Translations under genes and position numbers: made by a program | DNA from: SIG603 sp964369415 | GTDB taxonomy: Bacteria > Bacillota > Clostridia > Oscillospirales > Acutalibacteraceae | Direction of reading: 5' to 3' | Assembly (NCBI GenBank): GCA_964369415.1 | Contig: CAYJFP010000004.1 | Coordinates: 58,043 to 122,042 of the forward strand | DNA length: 64,000 bases | Part shown: positions 43,581 through 53,168 of the stretch, piece by piece | Layout of the letters: each line of letters begins with the position of its first letter | Position numbering within the stretch: the stretch's first letter is position 1 | Notes under the pieces: model-generated | The model's database searches: none | What the model was told of the DNA's origin: nothing | The model's input: only the letters and a program-made list of their open reading frames with translations

Positions 43581-44212
43581 TTGTATTTCACCTCATTTAA
43601 AAGCAATCCCGATAAGTCTTCAATCTCTTTTTTTCTAAGTTTTAAACTTGCTTCATTTGCTATAAATCTTGCCGAAATATCGGAGATAAACTCCTTAACG
43701 TCAAGTCCGTTTTCTTTAAGCGTACTGCCTGTTTCGACTATGTCGACAATTCCGTCTGAAAGCCCTAAAAGCGGCGCTAACTCGACAGAACCTTCTATTT
43801 TAATGACCCTTACGTCCATTGCCTTGTTTTCAAAGAACTGCCTTGTAACATTTGGATATTTTGAAGCCACTGTTTTAACTTTATACCCGCTGTAAAAGTC
43901 CACGTCTTTTTTACCCGCAAGGGCAAATTTACACTTGCCAAAACCCAAATCGAGTATCTCAAAAAACTTGCTTCCTTGCTCTAATATAACGTCTTTTCCT
44001 ACTACTCCAAGGTCACAAACGCCGTTTTCGACATAGGTTATGACGTCGGGCGCCTTTGCAAGAATAAATTCGTATTTTCCGTTTCCTACTGGCAAAATTA
44101 GTTTTCTGCCTTTTTCTTTTATCGATTCACATTCTATTCCACACTTTTCAAACAAGGCGACCGAATCTTTTTCAAGTCTACCCTTTGTCAGTGCAATTCT
44201 AAGTGGTTTCAT
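43577..44212 (-). CDS. hisG: ATP phosphoribosyltransferase catalytic subunit, short form
   Basis: 211-residue short HisG (HisG_S), which lacks the C-terminal regulatory domain and needs HisZ. MKPLRIALTKGRLEKDSVALFEKCG and DIVETGSTLKENGL (PRPP loop) are typical. First committed, feedback-regulated step of the pathway. Overlaps hisZ by four bases, fitting the HisG-HisZ complex. Confidence 0.95.
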   Translation of the reverse strand: MKPLRIALTKGRLEKDSVALFEKCGIECESIKEKGRKLILPVGNGKYEFILAKAPDVITYVENGVCDLGVVGKDVILEQGSKFFEILDLGFGKCKFALAGKKDVDFYSGYKVKTVASKYPNVTRQFFENKAMDVRVIKIEGSVELAPLLGLSDGIVDIVETGSTLKENGLDVKEFISDISARFIANEASLKLRKKEIEDLSGLLLNEVKYK

Positions 44213-45393
44213 ACGCTCTCCTTTACGACTTCATCGCCTATAATAATTATGTTTCTAATTCCCTTTTCCTTGGCATATTCTCTAAGTTTTTCTTCACTAT
44301 CAAACATAGAATTTTCGCAGACAAACCCCATTCTCGTTAAATTACTTATCTCCATTTGCGCTTCGATTTCTTTTCCCTTTTTCGCATGGATAATGTAATC
44401 CGAATTTGGCACTTCTTCATTTTCCGATACAATATTTGTAACTGCGTCAATTTCAACGGCAAATCCGACAGCTGGCATCGGTGCATTAAATTTTTCAAGT
44501 AGATTATCGTATCGTCCGCCTGTCAAAACCGCCGCTCCGTGCCCTTCGACATATGCACTAAATACGACACCTGTGTAGTAGTCATTTCTTTGAACTAGAC
44601 CTAAATCCACAATGATATTTTCTTTAAGTCCCATTTTGCAAAGGGCAGTGTATAGCTCTTTTAAGTGTGAAAGACAGTCCACATAAACCGCCTCGTCCGA
44701 AAATTTTCCAGCCGCTTCAAAAACCTCTTCACCGCCAAAAAGTCTTGGAAGTTTTTTAATAGCCTCACTGTATACTGATGGCTCAATAGTCTTGATTATG
44801 TCGTTCATTGCGGCGTAGTTTTTTGACTCTATCGTGGTTCTTATCAATTCTCTAGTATCGTCGTTGACGTTTAATTTTTCGATTAAATATTTAAAAATCG
44901 CCGCATGGCCTATCTCAATTCTAAATGGTAATTCAAAGCTTTTTAAGGCTTCAACCGCCGTGCACAAAACTTCTAAATCGGCTGATATTCCGCCCGCTCC
45001 TAAAAGTTCAATACCCGCTTGAAAACTCTCATCGCTTCTTCCAGATAAGTCGGGTCTATTTCGGTAAACAGGCTGATTGTAATAAAGTCTTATCGGCGTT
45101 TGATAATTTTTAAGCCTTGTCGCCGCAAGCCTTACTACAGGCAAGGTTAAGTCGGGTCTAACCACGACCAATCTGCCCTTATTATCGGTGGTTTTGTACA
45201 TTTCAAATTGAGGAATCGCCGCTCCTTCAATGTTAAACACATCAAAATATTCAATACCAGGGCTGATGACTTCATTATACGCCCTTTTTGTAAAGATATT
45301 GTTAAGCCTTTTTTCAATTTTTCTTCTCGAAATGCACTCTTCAAACAGTATGTCCTTTGTCCCCTCAGGGGTTATCATATTATATTTTTTCAT
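44209..45393 (-). CDS. hisZ: ATP phosphoribosyltransferase regulatory subunit
   Basis: 394-residue paralogue of histidyl-tRNA synthetase without aminoacylation function. EGTKDILFEEC, the motif 2 region (RLYYNQPVYRNRPDLSGRSDESFQAGIELLG) and the HisA-type histidine-binding block VQRNDYYTGVVFSAYVEGHGAAVLTGGRYDNLL identify it. It forms the hetero-octamer with short HisG. First gene of the his operon; AGAGGT precedes the ATG. No clear promoter or T-box precedes it; the upstream DNA is the cat insertion. Confidence 0.93.
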   Translation of the reverse strand: MKKYNMITPEGTKDILFEECISRRKIEKRLNNIFTKRAYNEVISPGIEYFDVFNIEGAAIPQFEMYKTTDNKGRLVVVRPDLTLPVVRLAATRLKNYQTPIRLYYNQPVYRNRPDLSGRSDESFQAGIELLGAGGISADLEVLCTAVEALKSFELPFRIEIGHAAIFKYLIEKLNVNDDTRELIRTTIESKNYAAMNDIIKTIEPSVYSEAIKKLPRLFGGEEVFEAAGKFSDEAVYVDCLSHLKELYTALCKMGLKENIIVDLGLVQRNDYYTGVVFSAYVEGHGAAVLTGGRYDNLLEKFNAPMPAVGFAVEIDAVTNIVSENEEVPNSDYIIHAKKGKEIEAQMEISNLTRMGFVCENSMFDSEEKLREYAKEKGIRNIIIIGDEVVKESV

Positions 45394-45437
45394 TTTTACC
45401 TCTAATTTTCTATTTTAAAATAAATCTATCCAGTAGT

Positions 45438-45545
45438 GGACGGGTTGCCCGTCCCAATTATTGTGTTTTGGGAAATGCCCACAATCTCCCTTTGGAAGAT
45501 TGACTACAAGCTAACATAGTGGAAAACTATAGTGTGGCTTTGCCA
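45438..45545. repeat. Tandem short hairpins between cat and hisZ
   Basis: Within ~110 bases: GGACGGG/CCCGTCC (45438-45454), GGG/CCC (45470-45480), CAATCTCCC/GGAAGATTG (45482-45502, one G-T pair), ATAGT/ACTAT (45516-45530) and TGGC/GCCA (45535-45545), each with a 3-6-base loop. None has a poly-T tail. The DNA is less AT-rich than its surroundings and likely came with the cat gene. Confidence 0.5.
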
Positions 45546-45555
45546 TAGGGCGTGC

Positions 45556-46194
45556 TCATAATGTAAATGTATCAATATAGTCTTGCAGTTCATTTACAAA
45601 TCTTGAAAGATGAAAACCATCACATACTGCGTGATGCACTTGTATTGCCAATGGCAACATAATCTTGTTACTGTTTGAAAAATACTTCCCGATTGTAAAA
45701 ATAGGCAGTAGATAATCATAACCCTTTTGCAAATTCAAATTAAAGCCTGTAAAACTTGTCCATGGTATACAAGAAACATTGAAATAATTCTTACCTACCA
45801 GCGGTTTTGAATTGTAAAAATCACTTTTATATTTGGAAATATCATTATTGTAGCTTTTTATAAAAATTTCTAAATTTGTAGTGTGTTCTGTCCATATATT
45901 TGTAATTGTTTCTGTTTCGTTATGAAAAACTGTATAACAAGGGTTTGAATAATCGTAAAATCCGACGTTCTCGTTTTCGTCTATATCCATACGAAACTCT
46001 TTGTGGGAGTTGACTATTTGCGAAAGTGCATAAAGCATCACTGGAAAAAACTTTTGATTATTCACTTTGATAACTTTCAAGAAATTAGTTATGTCTAAGT
46101 TTAATGTCATACTATAGGTACAAGGTACGCTATCAAAATAGTGATTATAGCTATTTTTTCTGTTCCAATTTTTTATATCAATTTTGTTAAACAT
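45556..46194 (-). CDS. cat: Chloramphenicol acetyltransferase, type A
   Basis: 212-residue trimeric acetyl-CoA-dependent enzyme that acetylates the C3 hydroxyl of chloramphenicol. It has the catalytic histidine motif QVHHAVCDGFH, the SMTLNLDIT and TVFHNETET stretches, and IPWTSFTGFNLNLQKGYDYLLPIFTIGKY, all typical of Gram-positive CATs such as CatP and the staphylococcal plasmid enzymes. A strong promoter, a 9-codon leader peptide and a hairpin masking AGGGGG precede it, which predicts induction by the drug. It is inserted between polC and the his operon; no transposase is beside it. Confidence 0.94.
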   Translation of the reverse strand: MFNKIDIKNWNRKNSYNHYFDSVPCTYSMTLNLDITNFLKVIKVNNQKFFPVMLYALSQIVNSHKEFRMDIDENENVGFYDYSNPCYTVFHNETETITNIWTEHTTNLEIFIKSYNNDISKYKSDFYNSKPLVGKNYFNVSCIPWTSFTGFNLNLQKGYDYLLPIFTIGKYFSNSNKIMLPLAIQVHHAVCDGFHLSRFVNELQDYIDTFTL

Positions 46195-46203
46195 TATTAA
46201 ATG

Positions 46204-46239
46204 CCCCCTAAATCTAATTTGTAACTATTTGCGATTTAG
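46204..46239 (-). promoter_or_regulatory. Translational attenuator hairpin of cat
   Basis: CTAAATC (46233-46239, minus strand) pairs with GATTTAG (46208-46214), directly abutting the cat Shine-Dalgarno AGGGGG (46204-46209). The stop codon of the leader peptide lies in the upstream arm, the arrangement of inducible cat genes. Confidence 0.78.
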
Positions 46240-46265
46240 AAGGCTGATTTGTTTGTATCAACCAT
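46236..46265 (-). CDS. cat leader peptide (9 residues)
   Basis: ATG at 46265 with AGGAG six bases upstream encodes M-V-D-T-N-K-S-A-F and stops at 46236 inside the attenuator hairpin. In known cat genes a ribosome stalled on such a leader by chloramphenicol opens the hairpin and frees the cat ribosome site. Confidence 0.72.
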   Translation of the reverse strand: MVDTNKSAF

Positions 46266-46488
46266 ATTATCTCCTATCATCGTTATATAAATAACTTGTG
46301 CTATAGGCGCACCATGATCATTCACTTTTCACTCTTAGTTATTTGACGCTATGCGTGAAATAGCTAATAACCTGTATATCAATTAAGCTCCTAGGCTATA
46401 TTAATACTTAATTCAAACCACCACTTAGTAACACCTATAACTGAGCAGAATCAACAATTCTATCACTTTAGTGCAGTAACACGCTAAC

Positions 46489-46517
46489 ATGATACCATAG
46501 TAATAGTGCCATGTCAA
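46489..46517 (-). promoter_or_regulatory. cat promoter
   Basis: Minus-strand TTGACA (46512-46517), 17-base spacer, TATCAT (46489-46494). It begins 22 bases after the polC stop codon. The leader is about 290 bases long and contains a second imperfect hairpin (around 46341-46360). Confidence 0.82.
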
Positions 46518-46539
46518 TAGTTAATACGATTTAAACAGT

Positions 46540-49500
46540 TTAAAACAGTGAAATTTGGGTGCTGTCTGGTAAATCTCTGAATGTGCCTACCGCTTTTAGC
46601 GTATCGACCACCGCCGTACTTATCTTTGCCCTTGCCTGTACGTCCTCGATGGATATAAAGTCTTCACCGCTTTGACCTGCGTCCATGAGCGTTTTCGCCG
46701 CATTTTCGCCGACTCCTGGGAGAGAGGAAAACGGAAGCCTGATTTTGCCGTCTTCAACTAAAAATTTACTTGCGTGAGACTTGTACAAATCTACGGGCAA
46801 CAGCTCGGTTTTTCTTGCGAGCATTTCGGTTATAATCTGATATGTCGCATACGAGCTTTCCTCTTTTGCACTGGCTTCTTTATTCTTGATTTTAAGGTCG
46901 ATTTCTTTAAGTTTTGCATCGACTGCCGCCTTGCCTTGCATTGCCGTGGCTCCGTCAAAATCGTCACTTCTTACCGTAAAATACGCCGCATAGTACTCTG
47001 TCGGTTTGTAAACTTTATACCAACCAAGCCTTAAGGTCGCTATCATATATGCGGCGGCGTGTGCCTTAGGGAACATGTACTTGATTTTAAAGCATGAGTC
47101 GATGTACCACTGCGGCACATTGTGCTCTTTCATCTGTGCAATTTGGTCTTCACTTAGCAGCTTGCTTGCAAGGCCTTTTCTTGTTATCTCCATGATTTTA
47201 AAAGCCGTTTGCGGGTGGACTCCTTTTTGCATCAAATAAGTCATGATGCTGTCACGAGTTCCTATAACTTCTGAAATCGTGCACGTTCCGTTTTTAATCA
47301 AATCTTGTGCATTTCCAAGCCAAACATCGGTTCCGTGTGAAAGACCTGAAACTTGTAGCAAGTCCGAAAATTTAGTCGGCTGAGCCTCTTTTAGCATCTG
47401 TCTAACAAAGCCTGTTCCAACCTCTGGAAGAGAGAACGTTCCCGCTTCTGAGCCTATGTCCTCGGGTTCAATTCCCAACGCCTTGGTCGAGGTAAACAGC
47501 GACATGACCTTTTCATCACTCATTGATACATCAGTTACTTTAATACCCGTGTAGTCTTCAAGATACTTATAAATCGTCGGAACATCGTGTCCGAGTTCGT
47601 CAAGTTTACAAATCGTGTCGTGTATGGAGTGGAAGTCGAAGTGAGTTGTGATATTGTCCGATTTTTGGTCGTTTGCTGGTCTTTGAACAGGACAGAAATC
47701 GTATATCTCCATACCCTTTGGCACGACAACCATTCCGCCGGGGTGCTGGCCTGTCGTTCTTTTAATTCCCGTACAGCCTCCGGCAAGCCTTTTTTCCTCT
47801 GCTTTATGCAGGGTTCTTCCCTTGATTTCGCTGTATTTTTTCACATATCCAATGGCGGTTTTCTCGGCAATTTTCGCTATAGTTCCCGCCTTAAAAACGT
47901 TGTCTCTTCCAAAAAGAGTTTCCGTGTATCTATGGGCATCACTTTGGTATTCGCCCGAAAAGTTAAGGTCGATATCAGGTGTTTTATCTCCGTCAAATCC
48001 CAAAAATGTTTCAAACGGTATGGTGTGTCCGTCTCTTAAAAGCTCTTTGCCGCAGTTTGGACAGTTTTTATCTGGCAAGTCAAAGCCTGAGTCGTATTCG
48101 CCTTTTAAGAAAAACTCGCTGTACTTGCAGTCGATGCAAATATAGTGTGGCTCTAACGGATTTACCTCTGATATCCCCGACATACTCGCAACAAACGACG
48201 AGCCAACCGAGCCACGAGAGCCTACCAAATATCCATGCTCTTCGCTATCTGCAACCAGTTTTTGAGCCGTCATATACAAAACCGAGAACCCGTGTTTATT
48301 GATTGATCCGAGCTCTTTTTCAAGGCGCTTTTCCACCACTTCAGGCAGTGGGTCGCCGTACTTTTCCTTAGCCCTCTCCCATGTAATGCTGTTGAGTTGC
48401 TCTTCTGCTCCCTNNNNNNNNNNNNNNNNNNNNNNNNNNNNNNNNNNNNNNNNNNNNNNNNNNNNNNNNNNNNNNNNNNNNNNNNNNNNNNNNNNNNNNN
48501 NNNNNNNNNNNNNTACTTTTCCTTAGCCCTCTCCCATGTAATGCTGTTGAGTTGCTCTTCTGCTCCCTCGATTACGGGCGGGAAAACTCCTGGTGGAATC
48601 GGTCTTATGTCCTCTATCATGTCGGCTATAAGATTTGTGTTTTCCACCACTACTTCGTAGGCTTTTTCCTCTCCTAAGTAGCTGAAATCCTCTAGCATTT
48701 CATCGGTGGTTTTTAGATAAAGTGGTGCCTGTTCTTCAGCATCGCTATAGCCTTGTGCGCCCATTAAAACCGTTCTGTACATCGCATCATGCGGGTCTAA
48801 AAAGTGCACGTCGCCTGTCGCAACAACAGGTTTATTCACCTTTTCGCCGATTTTTACTACGGTTTTATTAAACTCCTCTAACTGTTCTACCGTGCACGTT
48901 CCATTTCTTACCATGAACATGTTGTTGCCTGTCGGCTGAATTTCTAAATAGTCATAATACTTCGCAATTTTACAAAGGTCGCTAAACGAGTCTCCCCTGA
49001 TTACCGCACGCATAAGCTCGCCCGCTTCACACGCAGAACCGATTATCAGTCCTTCTCTATGGTTATCAAGAAAACTTTTTGGCGTTCTGGGTCTTTTGTA
49101 AAAATAATCCAGATGACCCGCCGAAATAATTTTATAAAGATTTTTAAGGCCTACCAAATTTTTAACCAAGATAATTTGATGATAAGGCGGCAGTTTTTTC
49201 GGGTCGCCACCTGTAAGCGCCATATTGATTTCAGCGGTAGTTTTTATGTGCAAATCTTCCTTAAATCTAATCATTAGATTCTTGAAGATTTCTGCTAGAA
49301 CTACCGTGTCATCGAGTGCTCTATGGTGGTTAAAGTCGCCTAATTTCATGTATTTTGCCACTGTGTTTAGCTTGTGATTTTTTATATCTTTTAACAGCGA
49401 ACGGCAAATTTGAACCGTATCTATATATGTATTTTCCACTTCTCTACCACTTCTGCTTGCCGCCTGTTTGATGAACGACATGTCAAAATCGGCATTGTGA

Positions 49501-51029
49501 GCCACTAAAATGCTATCGCCAATAAAGTCTAGGAACATTTCAAGCGCTTCTTTTTCTTTTGGTGCATCTTTAACCATGCTATCCGTGATTCCTGTTAATT
49601 CAGTAATTTTTGCACTTATCGGCTTTTCTGGATTTACAAAAGTCGTGAATTTTTCGGTAACTTCTCCGTTTTTAATCTTCACGGCGCCTATTTCTGTCAT
49701 TTTTTCTGTTTTTGCACTAAGTCCTGTCGTCTCTAAGTCAAAGCACACAAATTCATCGTCAAAACCGCAAACTTTATCGCCCTTTACTGCAGAAACCAAG
49801 TCGTTTACAAAATATGCTTCCACACCGTAAATCACCTTGAAGTCTTTGCCCTCTTTCTTAATTTTGCCCACGCTGTTCATAGCATCTGGAAACGCCTGCG
49901 CTATTCCGTGGTCAGTTATCGCTATGGCCGTATGTCCCCAAGCATCCGCCCTTTTTATAAGGTCGCCCACCGAGTTGATGCCATCCATGGAAGACATATT
50001 TGTGTGAGCATGAAGCTCAACTCTCTTTTTAGGAGCCTTGTCCATGACTTTTACCTTTTCTAGTTTAGACACCGCCCTTAGATTAAGCACGTTTTCCCTA
50101 TCGTATTTGTCATAGCTAATGTCGCCTCTTACCGCAATGGTCTGCCCTACGGAAAGCTTATCCAAGTCTTTACAGGCTTCTTTTCTATCAAAAAATTTAA
50201 CTGTAATTGATGATGTGTAATCAGTTATTTCTATGCTGTATATCTTCTTGCTTTTATCCCTTGTTTCCCTTACTTCAAGTCCGAAAATATCGCCCCATAC
50301 ATTTATGACTCCGTCCATGGCGCTGACATCACTAAGCGGTTTAAAATTCGCCTTAACCGGATTTCCCATAAGCGGTTTAATCGTTTGTGGAAGTATGCTT
50401 GGCATTAGGTGTTCGCCTTTTCTCACTCCTATTTCTCTACCCTTTGCCTTTTCTTTTAACAGATTTTCTTCATGCTCTATTCTTTCAAGATCGGCCTCTC
50501 TTCTTTCCTTTATCTCTTCATTTCTGATTATTTCAATGACCGACTCTTCTGTATCTGAAATAGAAAGTTTTCCAGTAAACTTGATTTTTTTATCCAGCGA
50601 AAACCACTTTTTTATGATTTTCTCAATCTTTTTATCAATCTGCCTTGCCTCTAAAATTCTATGTCCGCCGTGGCTTAATTCTGCCGTTATCACGTTTTCT
50701 TCAAAAACTATCTTAGAATCGTTGAAAATACCATTTACGCTGGCTTCGGACTCCTTTAGCTTTATGATAACCGACTCAAAACATTTTTCATTGAAAACTA
50801 TGTCCGAAAAATCAGGTTCAATTATGACATTTGGAATTTTAGTCACCTTTTTAATGTTATTTTGCAATTTTATTATATCTGTATAAGGGCAAAACTCGCT
50901 AAAATTCACATAGAGATAAACAGAGTTTTTTTCTCTGCTTACCTCTAATTTTTCTATCAAGCCGTTTTTTGCATGGGTGGACAGCTCCTTATTAAGTTTT
51001 TGCCCCATAAAGTCCTTAATTGTATTCAT
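46540..51029 (-). CDS. polC: DNA polymerase III alpha subunit PolC (interrupted by a scaffold gap)
   Basis: Gram-positive replicative polymerase with proofreading. The upstream part holds an N-terminal region, an OB-fold (VNVWGDIFGLEVRETRDKSKK), a PHP domain (VELHAHTNMSSMDGINS, AIAITDHGIAQAF) and a DEDD exonuclease (FVCFDLETTGLSAKTEKMTEIGAV, HNADFDMSF). The downstream part has GYLVGSRGSVGSSFVA, a four-Cys zinc site (CIDCKYSE...CPNCGKE), the catalytic DKTPDIDLNFSGEYQ, and the thumb and fingers. 100 N bases (48414-48513) split it. Removing the N run and one copy of the flanking 55-base repeat leaves 4335 bases, exactly 1445 codons (1444 aa), normal for PolC, and joins WERAKEK to YGDPLPEVVEKRLEKEL. 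Confidence 0.95.
48359..48568. other. Assembly gap (100 N) flanked by a 55-base identical overlap
   Basis: Bases 48359-48413 and 48514-48568 are identical (55 bases, starting TACTTTTCCTTAGCC), and 48414-48513 is a run of exactly 100 N. This is how overlapping contig ends look when scaffolded without merging. No real repeat is implied. Confidence 0.93.
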
Positions 51030-51038
51030 ATATTCCTC

Positions 51039-52085
51039 TTACATCTTCTCTATTTCATGAAGAAGTGCGCTTAAGAGCTCTTCCTCCTTAAGCTTTTTAA
51101 TTATTTTTCCTTTTTTAAATAAAATCCCAACGCCTTTTCCTCCGGCTACACCGATGTCGGCTTCTTTTGCTTCGCCAGGTCCGTTCACTTCGCAACCCAT
51201 AACAGCAACGCTTATGTCCTTATCAATATTTTCTATCGCCTTTTCAACTTTGTTTGCAAGTTCAATTAAATTTATACCTGTTCTTCCACAAGTAGGACAT
51301 GAAATGAGCTTAATACCATTTCTAAGTCCTAGGCATTTCAGCAGCTCCTTAGCCGCCTTAATCTCTTCTACCGGCTCATCTGTAAGAGAAATTCTTATCG
51401 TGTCTCCGATTCCTTTTAATAGTAAGGAACCGATTCCGACAGATGATTTTATCAGTCCAACAGTTTTCGTACCCGCCTCGGTGACTCCAAGATGAAGTGG
51501 GTAATTTGTCATTTCACTCATGAGTTCATAGGATTTAACCATGGTTATGACATCTGATGATTTTATTGAAATTACTATGTCATCAAAGTCAAATTTCTCT
51601 AAAAGCTTCGTGTGGTAAATTGCACTTTCACAAAGTGCTTCGGGGCACACTTTTCCGTATTTTTTAAGTATATCTTTTTCTACCGAACCCGAATTTACTC
51701 CGATTCTAATCGGTATTTTTTTTAATTTGCATATATCTGCCACTTGTTTTACCCTGTCGTCAGAGCCGATATTTCCTGGGTTAATTCTAATTTTATCTAT
51801 GCCGGCATTTGCACATTCTATAGCAATTTTATAATCAAAATGTATGTCGGCGACAAGCGGAATTTTTACTTGTTTTTTAATCGCTTCTATCAAATTTACT
51901 GATTCTAAATTTGGAACGGCAAGCCTTAAAATTTCACATCCCGCCTTTTCAAGCTCTATCGACTGCCTTACACTGTTTTCTATGTCGCTAGCGTGCACAT
52001 TAAGCATAGACTGAACAGAAACTGGAGATTTTCCGCCTATCGGCACATTTGCTACATATACGGTTTTTGTGTTTTTTCTGTTCAT
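51039..52085 (-). CDS. ispG: 4-hydroxy-3-methylbut-2-enyl-diphosphate synthase
   Basis: 348-residue [4Fe-4S] enzyme (GcpE) of the MEP pathway converting MEcPP to HMBPP. TIM-barrel part: PLVADIHFDYKIAIECANAGIDKIRINPGNIG; cluster Cys in SCPTCGRTG and MGCEVNGPGEAKEADIGVAGG. Length fits the bacterial short type. It lies between rseP and polC. Confidence 0.96.
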   Translation of the reverse strand: MNRKNTKTVYVANVPIGGKSPVSVQSMLNVHASDIENSVRQSIELEKAGCEILRLAVPNLESVNLIEAIKKQVKIPLVADIHFDYKIAIECANAGIDKIRINPGNIGSDDRVKQVADICKLKKIPIRIGVNSGSVEKDILKKYGKVCPEALCESAIYHTKLLEKFDFDDIVISIKSSDVITMVKSYELMSEMTNYPLHLGVTEAGTKTVGLIKSSVGIGSLLLKGIGDTIRISLTDEPVEEIKAAKELLKCLGLRNGIKLISCPTCGRTGINLIELANKVEKAIENIDKDISVAVMGCEVNGPGEAKEADIGVAGGKGVGILFKKGKIIKKLKEEELLSALLHEIEKM

Positions 52086-52104
52086 TTTAATGCTCCTTTA
52101 AATT

Positions 52105-53157
52105 CTAAAAAATCAAATTATATATATCCTTGAACGATATCAAAATCATAAATCCTATTAAAATTACAAATCCGACAAAATTTACATAGCCTTCAATTTT
52201 TCTTGGCACTGGTTTTCTTCTAATCGCTTCTATTAACAAGAACACGAATCTACCGCCGTCAAGCGCTGGAAAAGGTAGTAAATTAAACACACCTAGATTA
52301 ATCGTGATAACCGCCATAACCATTACGATGTTGTTCACCGCTTCCCCAAAACCACTTTCAAGTCCTTGTGATGCAACCTGAGAAATCGCTTCTGTCGTTC
52401 CGATAGGCCCTGAGACTTCGTTTAATCCAAATTCGCCCGTAAACATTCCACCAAGCGTGCCTAAAACCATTCTAAAAAGTGAATATGAATCGGCAAAGGT
52501 CTTTCCTATAACATTAAAAAAGTTCGGCGCTTCTCCGTAGAGATAAAAATCGACTGCGACTAGCTGTCTTCCCATATTTTCGGTGCTATCAAGATTTAAG
52601 TCGTTAAATTCTATAATTTCTCCGTCTCTATTAACTGTTATATCTACATCATTAGGGTCTGCCGTTCCATAAGCAAACGACAAGTCTTTTTCGGTATAAA
52701 TCGCATAGCCATCGACACTTACTATCGTATCATTCGGCATAAGTCCCGCCGCCGCAGTTTTAGAGTCTTCGGTAAACTCCGCAATCGTAGTAGTCGGAAG
52801 TAAATCTTGTTGGAATAGTATGGTCGACATCAGAATAATTCCAAGCACAAGGTTTAAAATCGCACCTGTCACGACCACTATCATTCTTTTATAAATAGGC
52901 TTGTTGTTGAATGCTGTCGGTGATGGACTGTCCTCGTCCTCGCCTTCCATGTCACAAAATCCACCTATCGGAAAAAGCCTTAAACTATAGACCGTATCTC
53001 CTTTTTTAAAGCTAAAGATTTTAGGGCCCATTCCAAGGGCAAACTCTCTAACCCAAATCCCCGATAATTTAGCCGTGATAAAATGTCCAAATTCATGGAC
53101 AAAAATTATAAGTTCAAATAAAAGTATTCCTATTATTATAAGCGCTGCTGTCGTCAA
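52105..53157 (-). CDS. rseP: RIP metalloprotease RseP (site-2 protease)
   Basis: 350-residue M50 intramembrane protease. HEFGHF zinc motif in the first transmembrane helix, GPKIFSFKKGDTVYSLRLFPIGGFC, a PDZ domain (TTTIAEFTEDSKTAAAGLMPNDTIVSVDG), and the C-terminal NLLPFPALDGGRF motif. It processes membrane-bound anti-sigma factors and signal peptides. Standard position after dxr. Confidence 0.95.
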   Translation of the reverse strand: MTTAALIIIGILLFELIIFVHEFGHFITAKLSGIWVREFALGMGPKIFSFKKGDTVYSLRLFPIGGFCDMEGEDEDSPSPTAFNNKPIYKRMIVVVTGAILNLVLGIILMSTILFQQDLLPTTTIAEFTEDSKTAAAGLMPNDTIVSVDGYAIYTEKDLSFAYGTADPNDVDITVNRDGEIIEFNDLNLDSTENMGRQLVAVDFYLYGEAPNFFNVIGKTFADSYSLFRMVLGTLGGMFTGEFGLNEVSGPIGTTEAISQVASQGLESGFGEAVNNIVMVMAVITINLGVFNLLPFPALDGGRFVFLLIEAIRRKPVPRKIEGYVNFVGFVILIGFMILISFKDIYNLIF

Positions 53158-53168
53158 ACTCTTTCCTC

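Noticed and set aside
45394..45555. T-box or histidine attenuator before hisZ
   Set aside because: No T-box sequence, specifier loop or His-rich leader was found; only short hairpins without poly-T tails.
47587..48302. Long plus-strand open frames opposite polC
   Set aside because: They are antisense shadows of a strongly conserved polymerase gene and have no ribosome sites or family signatures.
48270..48339. Two overlapping partial polC genes
   Set aside because: They result from the N gap and its duplicated 55-base flanks; collapsing the overlap gives one intact gene.
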